Origin: Gluconacetobacter diazotrophicus PA1 5
GTDB taxonomy: Bacteria; Pseudomonadota; Alphaproteobacteria; Acetobacterales; Acetobacteraceae
Direction of reading: 5' to 3'
Assembly: GCF_000067045.1 (NCBI RefSeq)
Contig: NC_010124.1
Coordinates: 1-38,818, forward strand
DNA length: 38,818 bases
In this document: positions 30,064 through 36,878 of the stretch, piece by piece
Numbering within the stretch: position 1 is the stretch's first letter
Layout: every line of letters begins with the position of its first letter
Translations under genes and position numbers: made by a program
Notes under the pieces: model-generated
Told to the model about the DNA's origin: nothing
The model's database searches: none
Seen by the model: only the letters and a program-made list of their open reading frames with translations

Positions 30064-31350
30064 TTAGTGCATGACCACAGAACAACGGTCTCTCATGCCG
30101 TAAATGCTCGGCAGGAGATTGAGCGCGCCGCCCTCGGCCGCCCGCACGATCCCCCGGAAATATCCGCCTTTTGAGTATTGGTAATGCTCGTCTGTGCGCG
30201 AGGCCATAAGGGCGACCGCCACAACAGCGGCCTTGCGGCCAAGAATCATGCAGCCGGATGCCCAAGCATCACGGGAAACCCCCATTCGGGCCGAAAGGCG
30301 CTCTGCCGCATCGAGCAATGATGCCCAAGTCGGCTTGCTCTCTGCATCGTAAATCCCGGCGTAGGAAGCCAGGACAGGGACAAGGCGGACCAGTTCGCGG
30401 GGAGTAAGGCGGGCATCCTTGATAGCCTCGTCCAGCAAGCCAGAAGGGGCAACAGAGAGGGAAGGGGCCTCTCCCTCCTTCTCTCCTGCCCTATTGGGAG
30501 CGTCGTAAGACGCGGCAATATCACTTGCCCGATCAGGGCTCTGCTTAATGGTTACAGTCTTTTCAAGACTTAAGGGGGTTGTAGGTATTATGGACGGTCG
30601 GGAAACTGACCGTTCGGGGTCATTATTAGCGGCATATTCACACGCCAATTCGTCATCGAGGTCGATGCGGATGGCCTGCAACCGCGAAAGCGCCGCCTGG
30701 ATCGCCGCCGGGTCTCTGGCGCTCTTGGCAACCTGGGCCAGATCCCGGATCTGCTGCGCCTGGGCGGGGTCCACGCATAGGGCCATGCACTCGGACGCCT
30801 CATGCCGCGCTTCACGTCTCAGGCGCTTCACGCTGCGTTCTAGGGCCTTCCGCTCCTTTGCCACCTGGCTCAATTCCTCGACGCGGATCGCCAGCGGTGA
30901 AAGGTCGAAACCAACCGCATGGGTTATGCGTCCACCGTCCCGATAGTCTCGCCGCACATAGCGGCGTCCTTCACCGTGGGGCAGGATCAAGCCCGCCTCG
31001 ATCAGTTCACGGGCAAGTGTTTTCAGTTGGGTTGTGCCCACCCCAAGGATCTCGCTCAGGTCGGTATTGGAGCGCCCAAAGATCGGCAACCAGCGCCCTG
31101 ACCAGTCTTCTGGCTCGCTCTCTTGGAGCATAAAGGTCAGATAACGAACGGCTTTATCGCTCAGATCAAGATAATACGATGCCTCAGTCCACACGGCCAA
31201 AACCTTGGCGCGTGTGATCGCCGGGAAAAGGCGACCAGCTTCCTGCCTGGCGCAGAGGATCTTGCCCCGCATGGCTTTTGCATCGTCGGACAGCAATCGC
31301 CGCCCCCGCTTTGCCGCTGCCTCTGTATCACTTGATTTCCATACCCTCAT
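30064..31350 (-). CDS. repC: RepC-type plasmid replication initiator, 428 aa
   Basis: ATG at 31350 (MRVWKSSDTE). The N-terminal half matches the RP-C domain: 'YLDLSDKAVRYLTFML', 'GRWLPIFGRSNTDLSEILGVGTTQLKTLARELIEAGLI' (winged helix) and 'GRRYVRRDYRDGGRITHAVGFDLSPLAIRVEEL'. The C-terminal domain is separated by a Ser/Pro-rich linker. RepC initiators are typical of alphaproteobacterial plasmids and use an origin within their own gene. Here it is not in a repABC operon: parA is elsewhere and the gene directly upstream encodes an RHH protein. Confidence 0.85.
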   Translation of the reverse strand: MRVWKSSDTEAAAKRGRRLLSDDAKAMRGKILCARQEAGRLFPAITRAKVLAVWTEASYYLDLSDKAVRYLTFMLQESEPEDWSGRWLPIFGRSNTDLSEILGVGTTQLKTLARELIEAGLILPHGEGRRYVRRDYRDGGRITHAVGFDLSPLAIRVEELSQVAKERKALERSVKRLRREARHEASECMALCVDPAQAQQIRDLAQVAKSARDPAAIQAALSRLQAIRIDLDDELACEYAANNDPERSVSRPSIIPTTPLSLEKTVTIKQSPDRASDIAASYDAPNRAGEKEGEAPSLSVAPSGLLDEAIKDARLTPRELVRLVPVLASYAGIYDAESKPTWASLLDAAERLSARMGVSRDAWASGCMILGRKAAVVAVALMASRTDEHYQYSKGGYFRGIVRAAEGGALNLLPSIYGMRDRCSVVMH

Positions 31351-31413
31351 AGCTCTGCCCCTTTTTAGGGCCGTTCGATTAGGCACAAAGACTCGGTGCC
31401 CGCAGTTACCTGC

Positions 31414-31513
31414 TTGCTTTCCGACCTGCCGATGCGCTATAAGGCTGTTGCGAGCGAGCCTTACAGGTTCTTAGGGAAGGCCCGATGCTTATGGGAGCGT
31501 CGGGCCTTTCTTT
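31414..31513 (+). ncRNA. Predicted countertranscript RNA against the repC leader
   Basis: On the strand opposite repC: TTGCTT (31414-31419), 18-bp spacer, TATAAG (31438-31443), and an intrinsic terminator made of AAGGCCCGA/TCGGGCCTT (31477-31508) followed by TTCTTT. The RNA would be about 60 nt (from about 31450), the usual size of repABC countertranscript RNAs, and complementary to the repC mRNA 100-160 nt before its start. Such RNAs set copy number and incompatibility. Confidence 0.6.
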
Positions 31514-31751
31514 ATGCGTTGCTCACGGCCATTCTTTCAATCAATCCGGCTTGCATAGCCTGCCGAATGAGCCAGTTCATGGCGTCAGCCCTATTGCTGA
31601 AACCACGTTCCACCTTCACTCGCTCCAAGCAATCCACCACGTCTCCGGCCAGCGCAAGCGTTTGGTACCGATAGCCCTGGGCCAGCAGTTCCGCTTTTCG
31701 CCGTGCCGCATAGCGGCGGTGCTTATGAGAATCTCGGATTCCATTGCTCAT
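31512..31751 (-). CDS. RHH-like DNA-binding protein upstream of repC, 79 aa
   Basis: AGGA lies about nine bases before the ATG. A basic N-terminus (HKHRRYAARRKAELLAQG) precedes a strand ('RYQTLALAG') and two helices ('DVVDCLERVKVERGFSNRADAMNWLIRQAMQAG'), fitting RHH. It may regulate repC or serve as a TraJ-like oriT-binding protein, since the nic-like site is 110 bp upstream. Family not certain. Confidence 0.65.
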   Translation of the reverse strand: MSNGIRDSHKHRRYAARRKAELLAQGYRYQTLALAGDVVDCLERVKVERGFSNRADAMNWLIRQAMQAGLIERMAVSNA

Positions 31752-32116
31752 CCGCGATTCCTAACACTTTTTTCAGCCACAAGTCGAGTGCTGACACACG
31801 AACGATTCCCGTGCCGCCCTTTTCGCGCTACAAGCGTGCGTGGTGGTGCCTTTCGAGGTGCTATCCTGCCTTGTGGTGAGGCAGTAGGCCCCGCCCTGGC
31901 GACATACAGTGAGCCTGTTGCTGCATAGGGTGGGGCCACCCATAAACTCCCCCGCATAAAAAAACCATTGCTGATGTGATGCGGAAAGCATATTTTTTCC
32001 GCATTTCATGTGCATAATAATATGCGTGTCAACTTGGGAGTTAGGATGATGGGTCAGAGACCTAGCCTAGCAAAGCGCCTTTTCCGGGCGGTTATCGTTT
32101 TCCTGGTGAGCCTTTG
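31752..32116 (+). other. Candidate oriT and intergenic control region
   Basis: A 365-bp non-coding gap between divergent genes. It holds TATCCTGC (31862-31869), matching the P-type nic consensus YATCCTG/Y. A small hairpin, CGCT-aca-AGCG, stands to its left and CTGCC/GGCAG (31866-31884) spans the cut, reminiscent of RP4 oriT. Further right are ATGCGGAA/TTTCCGCAT (31979-32006) and GTGCAT-aataat-ATGCGTG (32011-32029), probably the virB1 operator. The nic motif is short and also occurs by chance at 3162, so this is tentative. Confidence 0.35.
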
Positions 32117-32536
32117 ATGGCACCGCCAGTCTGGCTTGCCTGCATGATTGCCACCGCTCACGCGTATCATTTTCCTGTGCCCGTGCTGCAAGGCATCCAC
32201 AGCGTTGAAGGCGGGGCGGTCGGCACGGTTGCACACAATAAGAATGGAACCTCGGACCTGGGCTTAATGCAGGTCAATACGTCCTGGATTCCGGTTCTGT
32301 CTTACGCAACCGGCCTAGATCAGCCCACTATAAGGGCCAGGCTGACAAATGATGCCTGCTTCAACGTCGCAATGGCTGGCGGCATCTTGGATCTGTACCG
32401 GCAAGAAGCGCACGGGAATATCTGGAAAGCCGTTGGCTTCTATCATTCCCACACCACGCCGCTCAGCCTGGGCTACCAGGCTCAGGTTTTGACCGCTTCG
32501 ATCAGCGATATGTTGAAACAAATGAAAGAAGAATGA
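32117..32536 (+). CDS. virB1: VirB1-like lytic transglycosylase, 139 aa
   Basis: Short N-terminal hydrophobic signal (VWLACMIATAHA), then the SLT fold: 'VLQGIHSVEGG' with the catalytic Glu at about residue 31, 'NGTSDLGLMQVNTSWIP' and 'DACFNVAMAGGILDLY', ending with 'AVGFYHSHT'. Opens the peptidoglycan for pilus assembly. Located away from the virB operon, as in some P-type plasmids. Overlaps the lipoprotein gene by four bases. Confidence 0.9.
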   Translation: MAPPVWLACMIATAHAYHFPVPVLQGIHSVEGGAVGTVAHNKNGTSDLGLMQVNTSWIPVLSYATGLDQPTIRARLTNDACFNVAMAGGILDLYRQEAHGNIWKAVGFYHSHTTPLSLGYQAQVLTASISDMLKQMKEE

Positions 32537-33006
32537 TGCAGCTTCGCTTAGCTATTCCTTTGCTCGGATCTCTCGCAATGCTCTCAGCTTGCAATCCTTA
32601 CGATCCGACGCAGCGCACCATAGGCGGCGGCGCGATCGGGGCCGGTTCCGGCGCTGCTATCGGCGCATTGGCTGGTGGTGGTCGAGGCGCTGCTATCGGC
32701 TCGCTCGCGGGTGGTGTGGTGGGAGCCGCAACCGGATACCTCACCACGCCTCAGAACAGGCCGATGAACGGCCAGCCCGTGCAGCCTGGTTACAACCAGG
32801 GCACGGCATACAACCAGGGCGCAGCCTATCCCAACCAGGCGCGCTATACGCCTCAGCAAACGGTGCAGACGACACCCACCTATCCGAATCAAGCTTCCGG
32901 CAGTCAGGGGGGCAATAACAGGGCGTATCAAGAGGCATATAAGAACGGTTATGCCGCCGCGCCTGGCTACACACAGCCGACACAGCAAACCTACTCGTCA
33001 TACTAA
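32533..33006 (+). CDS. Glycine-zipper lipoprotein, 157 aa
   Basis: Lipobox LSAC follows a clear signal. Residues about 30-68 are a glycine zipper ('GGGAIGAGSGAAIGALAGG..GAAIGSLAGGVVGAATGYL') that should insert in the outer membrane; the C-terminal 85 residues are Gln/Tyr/Pro-rich and low-complexity with repeated 'YNQG' and 'YPNQA'. Coupled to virB1 by ATGA. A peptidoglycan or outer-membrane accessory of the transfer system is likely. Confidence 0.75.
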   Translation: MMQLRLAIPLLGSLAMLSACNPYDPTQRTIGGGAIGAGSGAAIGALAGGGRGAAIGSLAGGVVGAATGYLTTPQNRPMNGQPVQPGYNQGTAYNQGAAYPNQARYTPQQTVQTTPTYPNQASGSQGGNNRAYQEAYKNGYAAAPGYTQPTQQTYSSY

Positions 33007-33038
33007 AAAAAGGGCCGGGGATCTTCCCGGCCTTTTTT
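33005..33038. terminator. Bidirectional intrinsic terminator
   Basis: GGCCGGG/CCCGGCC (33013-33032) flanked by seven A and six T. Shared by the convergent lipoprotein and DUF2726 genes. Confidence 0.9.
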
Positions 33039-33058
33039 CCATCCAGCGCGCCGCGCCT

Positions 33059-33514
33059 CTAACCGATAATTTTTTCCCACGGGATATGATTCCCCGGCCT
33101 GCCTTCGATCACGGGCACGCCTGCATCGTCTGCCGTGCGTTCGATCAGCCCCATTCTTTCATCCCCGACCTGCTGAACGACTGCCACAATGCGGCCCGTC
33201 TCAAGAGACACGATCACGGCATCCAGAATCGTGGTGGCGAGGGGAGAGGAAGCCAGGACAAAACGCGCCAAGCCTGTATCTTTCGGACGAAAGAAAGCGT
33301 CTTGCAGCCGCACGGCAGGGCAGACGTAATAGCCTTGGGGCACCTGGTCATAGATCCATCGGAAGATGGTCAGCCTCTCGCCCTCCAACAGCCCGCCAGG
33401 CTCAACCTGGAACATGGGCCGCTTGCTTGCTTGCCCTCGCGCTCGGTTGAGAACGTAAAGCAGGGCAATAAATGCCAGAACTATTATCAGGCAGCTTACT
33501 AGAAATGATCCCAT
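33059..33514 (-). CDS. Membrane-anchored DUF2726-like protein, 151 aa
   Basis: An N-terminal transmembrane helix (about residues 3-22) is followed by a domain with 'RLQDAFF', 'ATTILDAVIVSLETGRIVAVVQQ' and a late 'VPVIEG', the pattern of DUF2726, which is related to restriction-endonuclease-like folds. AAGGAT lies nine bases before the ATG. Accessory gene of the 33-38 kb block; function unknown, and whether it retains nuclease residues cannot be judged here. Confidence 0.6.
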   Translation of the reverse strand: MGSFLVSCLIIVLAFIALLYVLNRARGQASKRPMFQVEPGGLLEGERLTIFRWIYDQVPQGYYVCPAVRLQDAFFRPKDTGLARFVLASSPLATTILDAVIVSLETGRIVAVVQQVGDERMGLIERTADDAGVPVIEGRPGNHIPWEKIIG

Positions 33515-33525
33515 TCCATGATCCT

Positions 33526-33957
33526 TTAGATTAACGGGCTTCTGCTGCTCTCGTCTTCGTCCCTTACGTGCAATCCCAACTCTTTCAGACCGCGCACAAA
33601 TACATGCCGCTTACTGATTCGAGCCTGTGCGGCATAATCTTCGATCTGCTTCCAGAGATAGCGAGGCAACTGGATCGTCGTTGCTACCTGCTGCATCGGA
33701 TCGGTGTCGTCGCCATACTGCTGGATTGGCCGCGCTCGGCGCGCAACAAGATCCTCGTCGTCAACTTGCATTCCGAGTTTCTGCAAACCGGCCACAAGAA
33801 CGGTCTTGGCACTCGTCTGCGGGTGCGTCTCCGAATACTCGTGCATTTCGTTCCAGAGATAAGCGGACAACCTCACGTAAGACCGGAGAAGTTCGCGCCG
33901 TGCTTTGGACGATCGTTTAGGCACAGATGCCAATATCAAGTTTCCTATCTGCAACAT
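33526..33957 (-). CDS. Tandem ribbon-helix-helix protein, 143 aa
   Basis: The chain contains two similar copies of one domain: residues about 28-70 ('VRLSAYLWNEMHEY...VLVAGLQKLGMQVDDEDL') and about 94-136 ('IQLPRYLWKQIEDY...VFVRGLKELGLHVRDEDE'). Each looks like an RHH monomer, so the protein may act as a covalent dimer. The upstream region carries GCGGCTGTGATACATT, also found before the 4485-4949 gene, and its GATACATT is the half-site of the leader operator. A regulator of the accessory genes is a reasonable guess. Confidence 0.7.
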   Translation of the reverse strand: MLQIGNLILASVPKRSSKARRELLRSYVRLSAYLWNEMHEYSETHPQTSAKTVLVAGLQKLGMQVDDEDLVARRARPIQQYGDDTDPMQQVATTIQLPRYLWKQIEDYAAQARISKRHVFVRGLKELGLHVRDEDESSRSPLI

Positions 33958-33985
33958 AATCTTCGCCCTAATGTATCACAGCCGC

Positions 33986-34228
33986 TCAGTGATAGGCATA
34001 GCCCTTGGCGTTCCGCCTCCCGGCCCGCACGATCGCGATGCAAAATCTCTGCTCGTAAGACAGGATAGAAAGCCCTGGCCGGATCTTCCGATCGCAACCC
34101 CAAATCGTAATCTCGCGCTCGCGTGACACCAGGCGACCCGCCGCCCTCCTGGCTCCGTCACGGCTCTCTTTGACCGCGAGGATCTGCCCGCTGCTTTCGT
34201 CCACCAGGTGATAAGCGCGCACCTTCAT
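33986..34228 (-). CDS. Hypothetical basic protein, 80 aa
   Basis: ATG at 34228 overlaps the stop of the upstream gene (ATGA). Features: 'AYHLVDESSGQILAVKESRDGARRAAGRLVSREREITIWGCDRKIRPG', a compact alpha/beta protein rich in Arg. The open frame extends upstream to 34540 but only as a shadow of the 85-aa gene and its leader. Family not recognised. Second gene of a two-gene unit controlled by leader module L2. Confidence 0.6.
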   Translation of the reverse strand: MKVRAYHLVDESSGQILAVKESRDGARRAAGRLVSREREITIWGCDRKIRPGLSILSYEQRFCIAIVRAGRRNAKGYAYH

Positions 34229-34482
34229 GGCACAGCCCTCCCGACCGGAGAACGCTGCTCCACGCGCTTCAAACCGGCCAGAAGATCCGCAATCTGGCTT
34301 TCGGAACAATCCCGCCCGCCCAGGCGGATAGAGCAATCTCTGCCGACCACGATCGGCATAAGGGTGTTGGCGATTACCGGGCTCAGCCTCAGCCCATTGC
34401 GATCTGACACAAGCGAGCAACCGCCTGCCAAACCGGCCAGCCGGTGAGCGAGATCCTGATAAGAGTGACGAACACAAGACAT
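34225..34482 (-). CDS. Hypothetical protein, 85 aa
   Basis: The start is fixed by leader L2: AGGAGG eight bases before the ATG, which is one arm of the CATAGG/CCTATG hairpin. The protein contains 'SLVSDRNGLRLSPVIANTLMPIVVGRDCSIRLGGRDCSESQIADLLAGL', with two cysteines in repeated 'GRDCS' units. Unknown family. Coupled by ATGA to the 80-aa gene. Confidence 0.65.
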   Translation of the reverse strand: MSCVRHSYQDLAHRLAGLAGGCSLVSDRNGLRLSPVIANTLMPIVVGRDCSIRLGGRDCSESQIADLLAGLKRVEQRSPVGRAVP

Positions 34483-34573
34483 AGGGTGAGCCTCCTATGG
34501 GGTTTCGGAATATGAGGCCGGGGTGGTGTCCCGTCCTCATGTCTTAATGTATCGCAATACATTAAGAAAGCAA
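34480..34573 (-). promoter_or_regulatory. Leader module L2
   Basis: -35 TTGCTT (34573-34568), 16-bp spacer, -10 TACATT (34551-34546). Operator at 34548-34561 with one mismatch in the palindrome. Leader hairpin ATGAGG/CCTCAT (34512-34540) with inner CGGG/CCCG and a CACCAC loop, then CATAGG-N8-CCTATG (34480-34499) with the start codon. Nearly identical to L1. Confidence 0.75.
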
Positions 34574-34614
34574 GAGAAAAAGCCGCGCGCCGCGACTTTT
34601 CCGGGTAGTCTCTA

Positions 34615-34938
34615 TTAAGGAATAGCGCCGTACATCGTCTGAATGAGCATCACGGTTCCTTCATTGGCTGCTGCCCCTGGACAGGAATTGAGATAGCGCA
34701 GCCGCGCCGCTGCGGTCTTGCTTGGGGAATATCCCCAAAAGCCGAAGCGAATAATCGAGAAGTAATGGCCGATGGAATCGCCGCACCCGCCACTAGGCGA
34801 CCCGATGCCAGCCATCCCGGCCATGCACACTAGAACCGTGCAGGGATCTGCCGCTTTGGCAGGAACAGGGGTTGCCAGCAATCCGATCGCCAAGGCCAAC
34901 AGTCCCGGCGCAGACCATTTTACGAACCGCTTTGTCAT
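34615..34938 (-). CDS. TrbM/KikA-like exported protein, 107 aa
   Basis: ATG at 34938 (MTKRFVKW); a Sec signal ends AKAA. The mature part has the conserved 'DPCTVLVCMAG..G..SGGCGDSIGHYFSI..F......AARLRYLNSCPGA' of the TrbM family (several cysteines, probably disulfide-bonded). TrbM is a conjugation-associated periplasmic protein; KikA relatives occur on IncN plasmids. It stands apart from the other transfer genes. Confidence 0.75.
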   Translation of the reverse strand: MTKRFVKWSAPGLLALAIGLLATPVPAKAADPCTVLVCMAGMAGIGSPSGGCGDSIGHYFSIIRFGFWGYSPSKTAAARLRYLNSCPGAAANEGTVMLIQTMYGAIP

Positions 34939-35001
34939 CTTCTGACAGGCTCCAAAATACAACTGAGAACATATTTTCATATACCATCAATATGCTTTCA
35001 G

Positions 35002-35316
35002 TCACTCATTCTTTGCTGTGATTTCCTCATTCACGTCAAAGGCCAGCGGCTTCAAACGCGGGCACGGATTATCCTTCAAGTAGCTGCTCATGCCCTGCAT
35101 CCACTCGCGGATCTCACTTCTGAGGGGCGGTGCCTCTCCATTCAGGGCACGCCTGAGACTGGTGAGGGACATACCCGTACGACGGGCAAGAACAACCTCA
35201 TTCCATCCAATATGCACCATCAACTGACGGTCGGAATATCCTTGGCGTTTCCGCCTGGCTTTTTCTTCCGCCGTCAAGACAGCGGGGCGTCCTCGCCGCG
35301 GAATAACGCTACTCAC
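35002..35316 (-). CDS. Helix-turn-helix protein, about 104 aa
   Basis: GTG at 35316 overlaps the stop of the upstream 48-aa gene; a longer frame exists to 35439 but overlaps that gene fully. A basic N-terminus ('PRRGRPAVLTAEEKARRKRQ') precedes a helix-turn-helix ('WNEVVLARRTGMSLTSLRRALNG') and an acidic tail. A plausible repressor of the leader-module promoters, but nothing ties it directly to the operator. Confidence 0.55.
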   Translation of the reverse strand: MSSVIPRRGRPAVLTAEEKARRKRQGYSDRQLMVHIGWNEVVLARRTGMSLTSLRRALNGEAPPLRSEIREWMQGMSSYLKDNPCPRLKPLAFDVNEEITAKNE

Positions 35317-35455
35317 GAGAGCCCCGTTTATCTTCAATGGTAAAGACTGCTGGCTTTCCTTCACCCGGCTTTTGGCTCCTGCGGTTGGCACTGTGCGAAT
35401 GTTCCACAGATCCGTTATGCCGCGAAGCCGGGGGATCAATCATCAATAAAGTCAT
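35309..35455 (-). CDS. Short hypothetical protein, 48 aa
   Basis: ATG at 35455 preceded by GGAGGCTCACCC, the same ribosome-site sequence as the leader modules. The peptide is polar (MTLLMIDPPASRHNG...). It may be mainly a coupling ORF for the downstream HTH gene. Unknown. Confidence 0.45.
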   Translation of the reverse strand: MTLLMIDPPASRHNGSVEHSHSANRRSQKPGEGKPAVFTIEDKRGSRE

Positions 35456-35499
35456 GTCGGGTGAGCCTCCGAAAATCCCTCGGCCTGGTGGTGACAGGC
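35456..35499 (-). promoter_or_regulatory. Partial leader module with CACCAC-loop hairpin
   Basis: CGGCCTG (35479-35485) and CAGGCCG (35493-35499) form a hairpin whose leftward loop is TCACCAC, matching the CACCAC loops of L1-L3, followed by GGAGGCTCACCC. No palindromic operator precedes it; it probably follows ssb on the same transcript. Confidence 0.5.
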
Positions 35500-35520
35500 C
35501 GAAAGACTGCAAGAAAAAAC

Positions 35521-35862
35521 TTAACTCTTTGCTGAATCGAGGAACCGCAACTCCCCGCCATTTTCCACTATTGTCTCCCATACCTGAATAGTGCGGCCTT
35601 CCTTTTCATAAGTCCGGCATTGCAACCGCCCGTTAATAAGGACCAATCGGCCTTTACCGCCCGCCTTTTCCAGCTTCTCGACCAGTCCTTTCTGGAACGT
35701 GACCACTTTGTGCCAGGTAGTATGCTCATTCCACTGACCACCTTCGCCCGGCCAGGTGTTGGTATCGGCCACCGAAATGGTGGCCTTCTTGCGGCCATTG
35801 CCCAACTCGACAATTTCAGCGTCCTGGCCGACATGACCGACAATGACATGCACGCTCGACAT
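35521..35862 (-). CDS. ssb: Plasmid single-stranded DNA-binding protein, 113 aa
   Basis: ATG at 35862 (MSSVHVIVG) has AGGGAG eight bases upstream; an ATG two codons earlier has poor spacing. OB-fold signatures: 'VGHVGQDAEIVELGNGRKKATISVADTNTW', 'TTWHKVVTFQKGLVEKLEKAGGKGRLVLINGRLQCRTYEKEGRTIQVWETIVE'. It is short and lacks the acidic C-terminal tip that recruits repair proteins. Plasmid SSBs are expressed early after entry to coat or rescue the incoming strand. Confidence 0.85.
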   Translation of the reverse strand: MSSVHVIVGHVGQDAEIVELGNGRKKATISVADTNTWPGEGGQWNEHTTWHKVVTFQKGLVEKLEKAGGKGRLVLINGRLQCRTYEKEGRTIQVWETIVENGGELRFLDSAKS

Positions 35863-35909
35863 ATTCATATCTCCCTAAAAAGAGAAGGTTCTCATACCCG
35901 TCCTCATGT

Positions 35910-35935
35910 CCTTAATGTATCGCGATACACTATGG
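35910..35935 (-). promoter_or_regulatory. Operator upstream of ssb
   Basis: TGTATCGCGATACA (35916-35929) with TACATT as -10 and CCTCATG downstream, as in L1-L3. The strong hairpin is reduced here to ATGAGGACGGG without its partner, and the ribosome site differs, so only the operator half of the module is kept. Confidence 0.65.
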
Positions 35936-35944
35936 AAGGCCTGC

Positions 35945-36244
35945 TTATTGGATCAATTCCGGCCTCCAACGCTCAATAATTTTGCGAAACTCCGGCCCCA
36001 ACGCCGGATCGAATTGATCCGGGTACTGATGAACACGGGCGATCAGCCCAAAGACCGCCTGCATATCGCGCGCGATACTGGCATCCAGTGCCCACAGGCA
36101 GGTGAGGTCGAAAGAGCCACACTCCCCGGCGTTCCACCACGCCAAAAGAAAATCTGCCGCTCTCCGGGCCTGCCCCGTGTCGGATTTGGCAAGATCCACA
36201 AGGCGAAGCAGCGCCTGATATTCGATATGTTCATGAGCAAGCAT
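35945..36244 (-). CDS. Small helical protein, DUF7673-like, 99 aa
   Basis: ATG at 36244 overlaps the upstream stop (TAATG). The sequence 'RAADFLLAWWNAGECGSFDLTCLWALDASIARDMQAVFGLIARVHQYPDQF...FRKIIERWRPEL' resembles a small family found on conjugative elements, which I recall as DUF7673; the match is from memory. All-helical, no signal. Function unknown. Confidence 0.6.
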   Translation of the reverse strand: MLAHEHIEYQALLRLVDLAKSDTGQARRAADFLLAWWNAGECGSFDLTCLWALDASIARDMQAVFGLIARVHQYPDQFDPALGPEFRKIIERWRPELIQ

Positions 36245-36702
36245 TACGATTTCCCTGTGACATTGCCACGGCGTTTGCACTGGATCTCGGCAATCTTATC
36301 CAGCACCTTTGCATCCCGTGCAGCTATTTCATCGAGCCGCGCTTGTTCTTCCTCGGCCTTGAGTTCAGCAATCACCGCTTCGTCGATTTCCATTGCGCCG
36401 ATTTCATCGTGCCAGTCTTCCAGATCATCGCATCCTGCGGGACAGCACCCCCACTCAATGCCGTGCTGGCAGCACCCCTTAAAAGCCTCTCGTTCTTCTT
36501 CCGGGGTCATGTAATCGCCCGATGCCTTTGCGGCATCGCGCAAGCCATTCCCCTCGTTTCCCGGCAGGCCAGCGGCTTTCTGGTCGATTATCCGCGTGAA
36601 TCGCTTGCAATAGAACTCATAACTACTGCCTGAACCTGCCATTGCTTCTACGCGGGCATCATCAATGATTTCCTGATACTCGCACATATCAGCGCCTTTC
36701 AT
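36244..36702 (-). CDS. Hypothetical acidic protein with Cys cluster, 152 aa
   Basis: ATG at 36702 overlaps the stop of the 59-aa gene (ATGA). Contains 'FKGCCQHGIEWGCCPAGCDDLEDW', a Cys/His cluster (about residues 84-108) that could bind metal, between acidic helices; the tail is a charged coiled coil (VIAELKAEEEQARLDEIAARDAKVLDKI). Family not recognised. Second gene of the L3-controlled unit. Confidence 0.6.
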   Translation of the reverse strand: MKGADMCEYQEIIDDARVEAMAGSGSSYEFYCKRFTRIIDQKAAGLPGNEGNGLRDAAKASGDYMTPEEEREAFKGCCQHGIEWGCCPAGCDDLEDWHDEIGAMEIDEAVIAELKAEEEQARLDEIAARDAKVLDKIAEIQCKRRGNVTGKS

Positions 36703-36878
36703 CTGCGCGCCTTCCACTGAGCCAAGCATGAAGCAACGTCATGATGTTGCACGCACGGCAGCATGAAAGCGTCTTTCTCGTCTGTATCCAACCGATAAAG
36801 ACCAGCCATGACGATCGCCTCAACCGCGAGACATGCCAGCATGACGAACGTGATCTTGGCCTTCTTCTGGTCTCGCAT
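36699..36878 (-). CDS. Small single-pass membrane protein, 59 aa
   Basis: The start codon at 36878 is placed by leader L3 exactly as in the other modules (AGGAGG eight bases upstream). The basic N-terminus MRDQKKAK is followed by one hydrophobic helix (ITFVMLACLAVEAIVMAGLY) and a polar, Cys-containing tail. Its stop overlaps the ATG of the next gene. Unknown function; the shared leader argues that it is real. Confidence 0.6.
   Translation of the reverse strand: MRDQKKAKITFVMLACLAVEAIVMAGLYRLDTDEKDAFMLPCVQHHDVASCLAQWKARR

Noticed and set aside
33986-34540. 184-aa ORF starting in leader L2
   Set aside because: Its first 104 codons overlap the leader and the 85-aa gene in another frame; the internal ATG at 34228, coupled by ATGA, is the better start.
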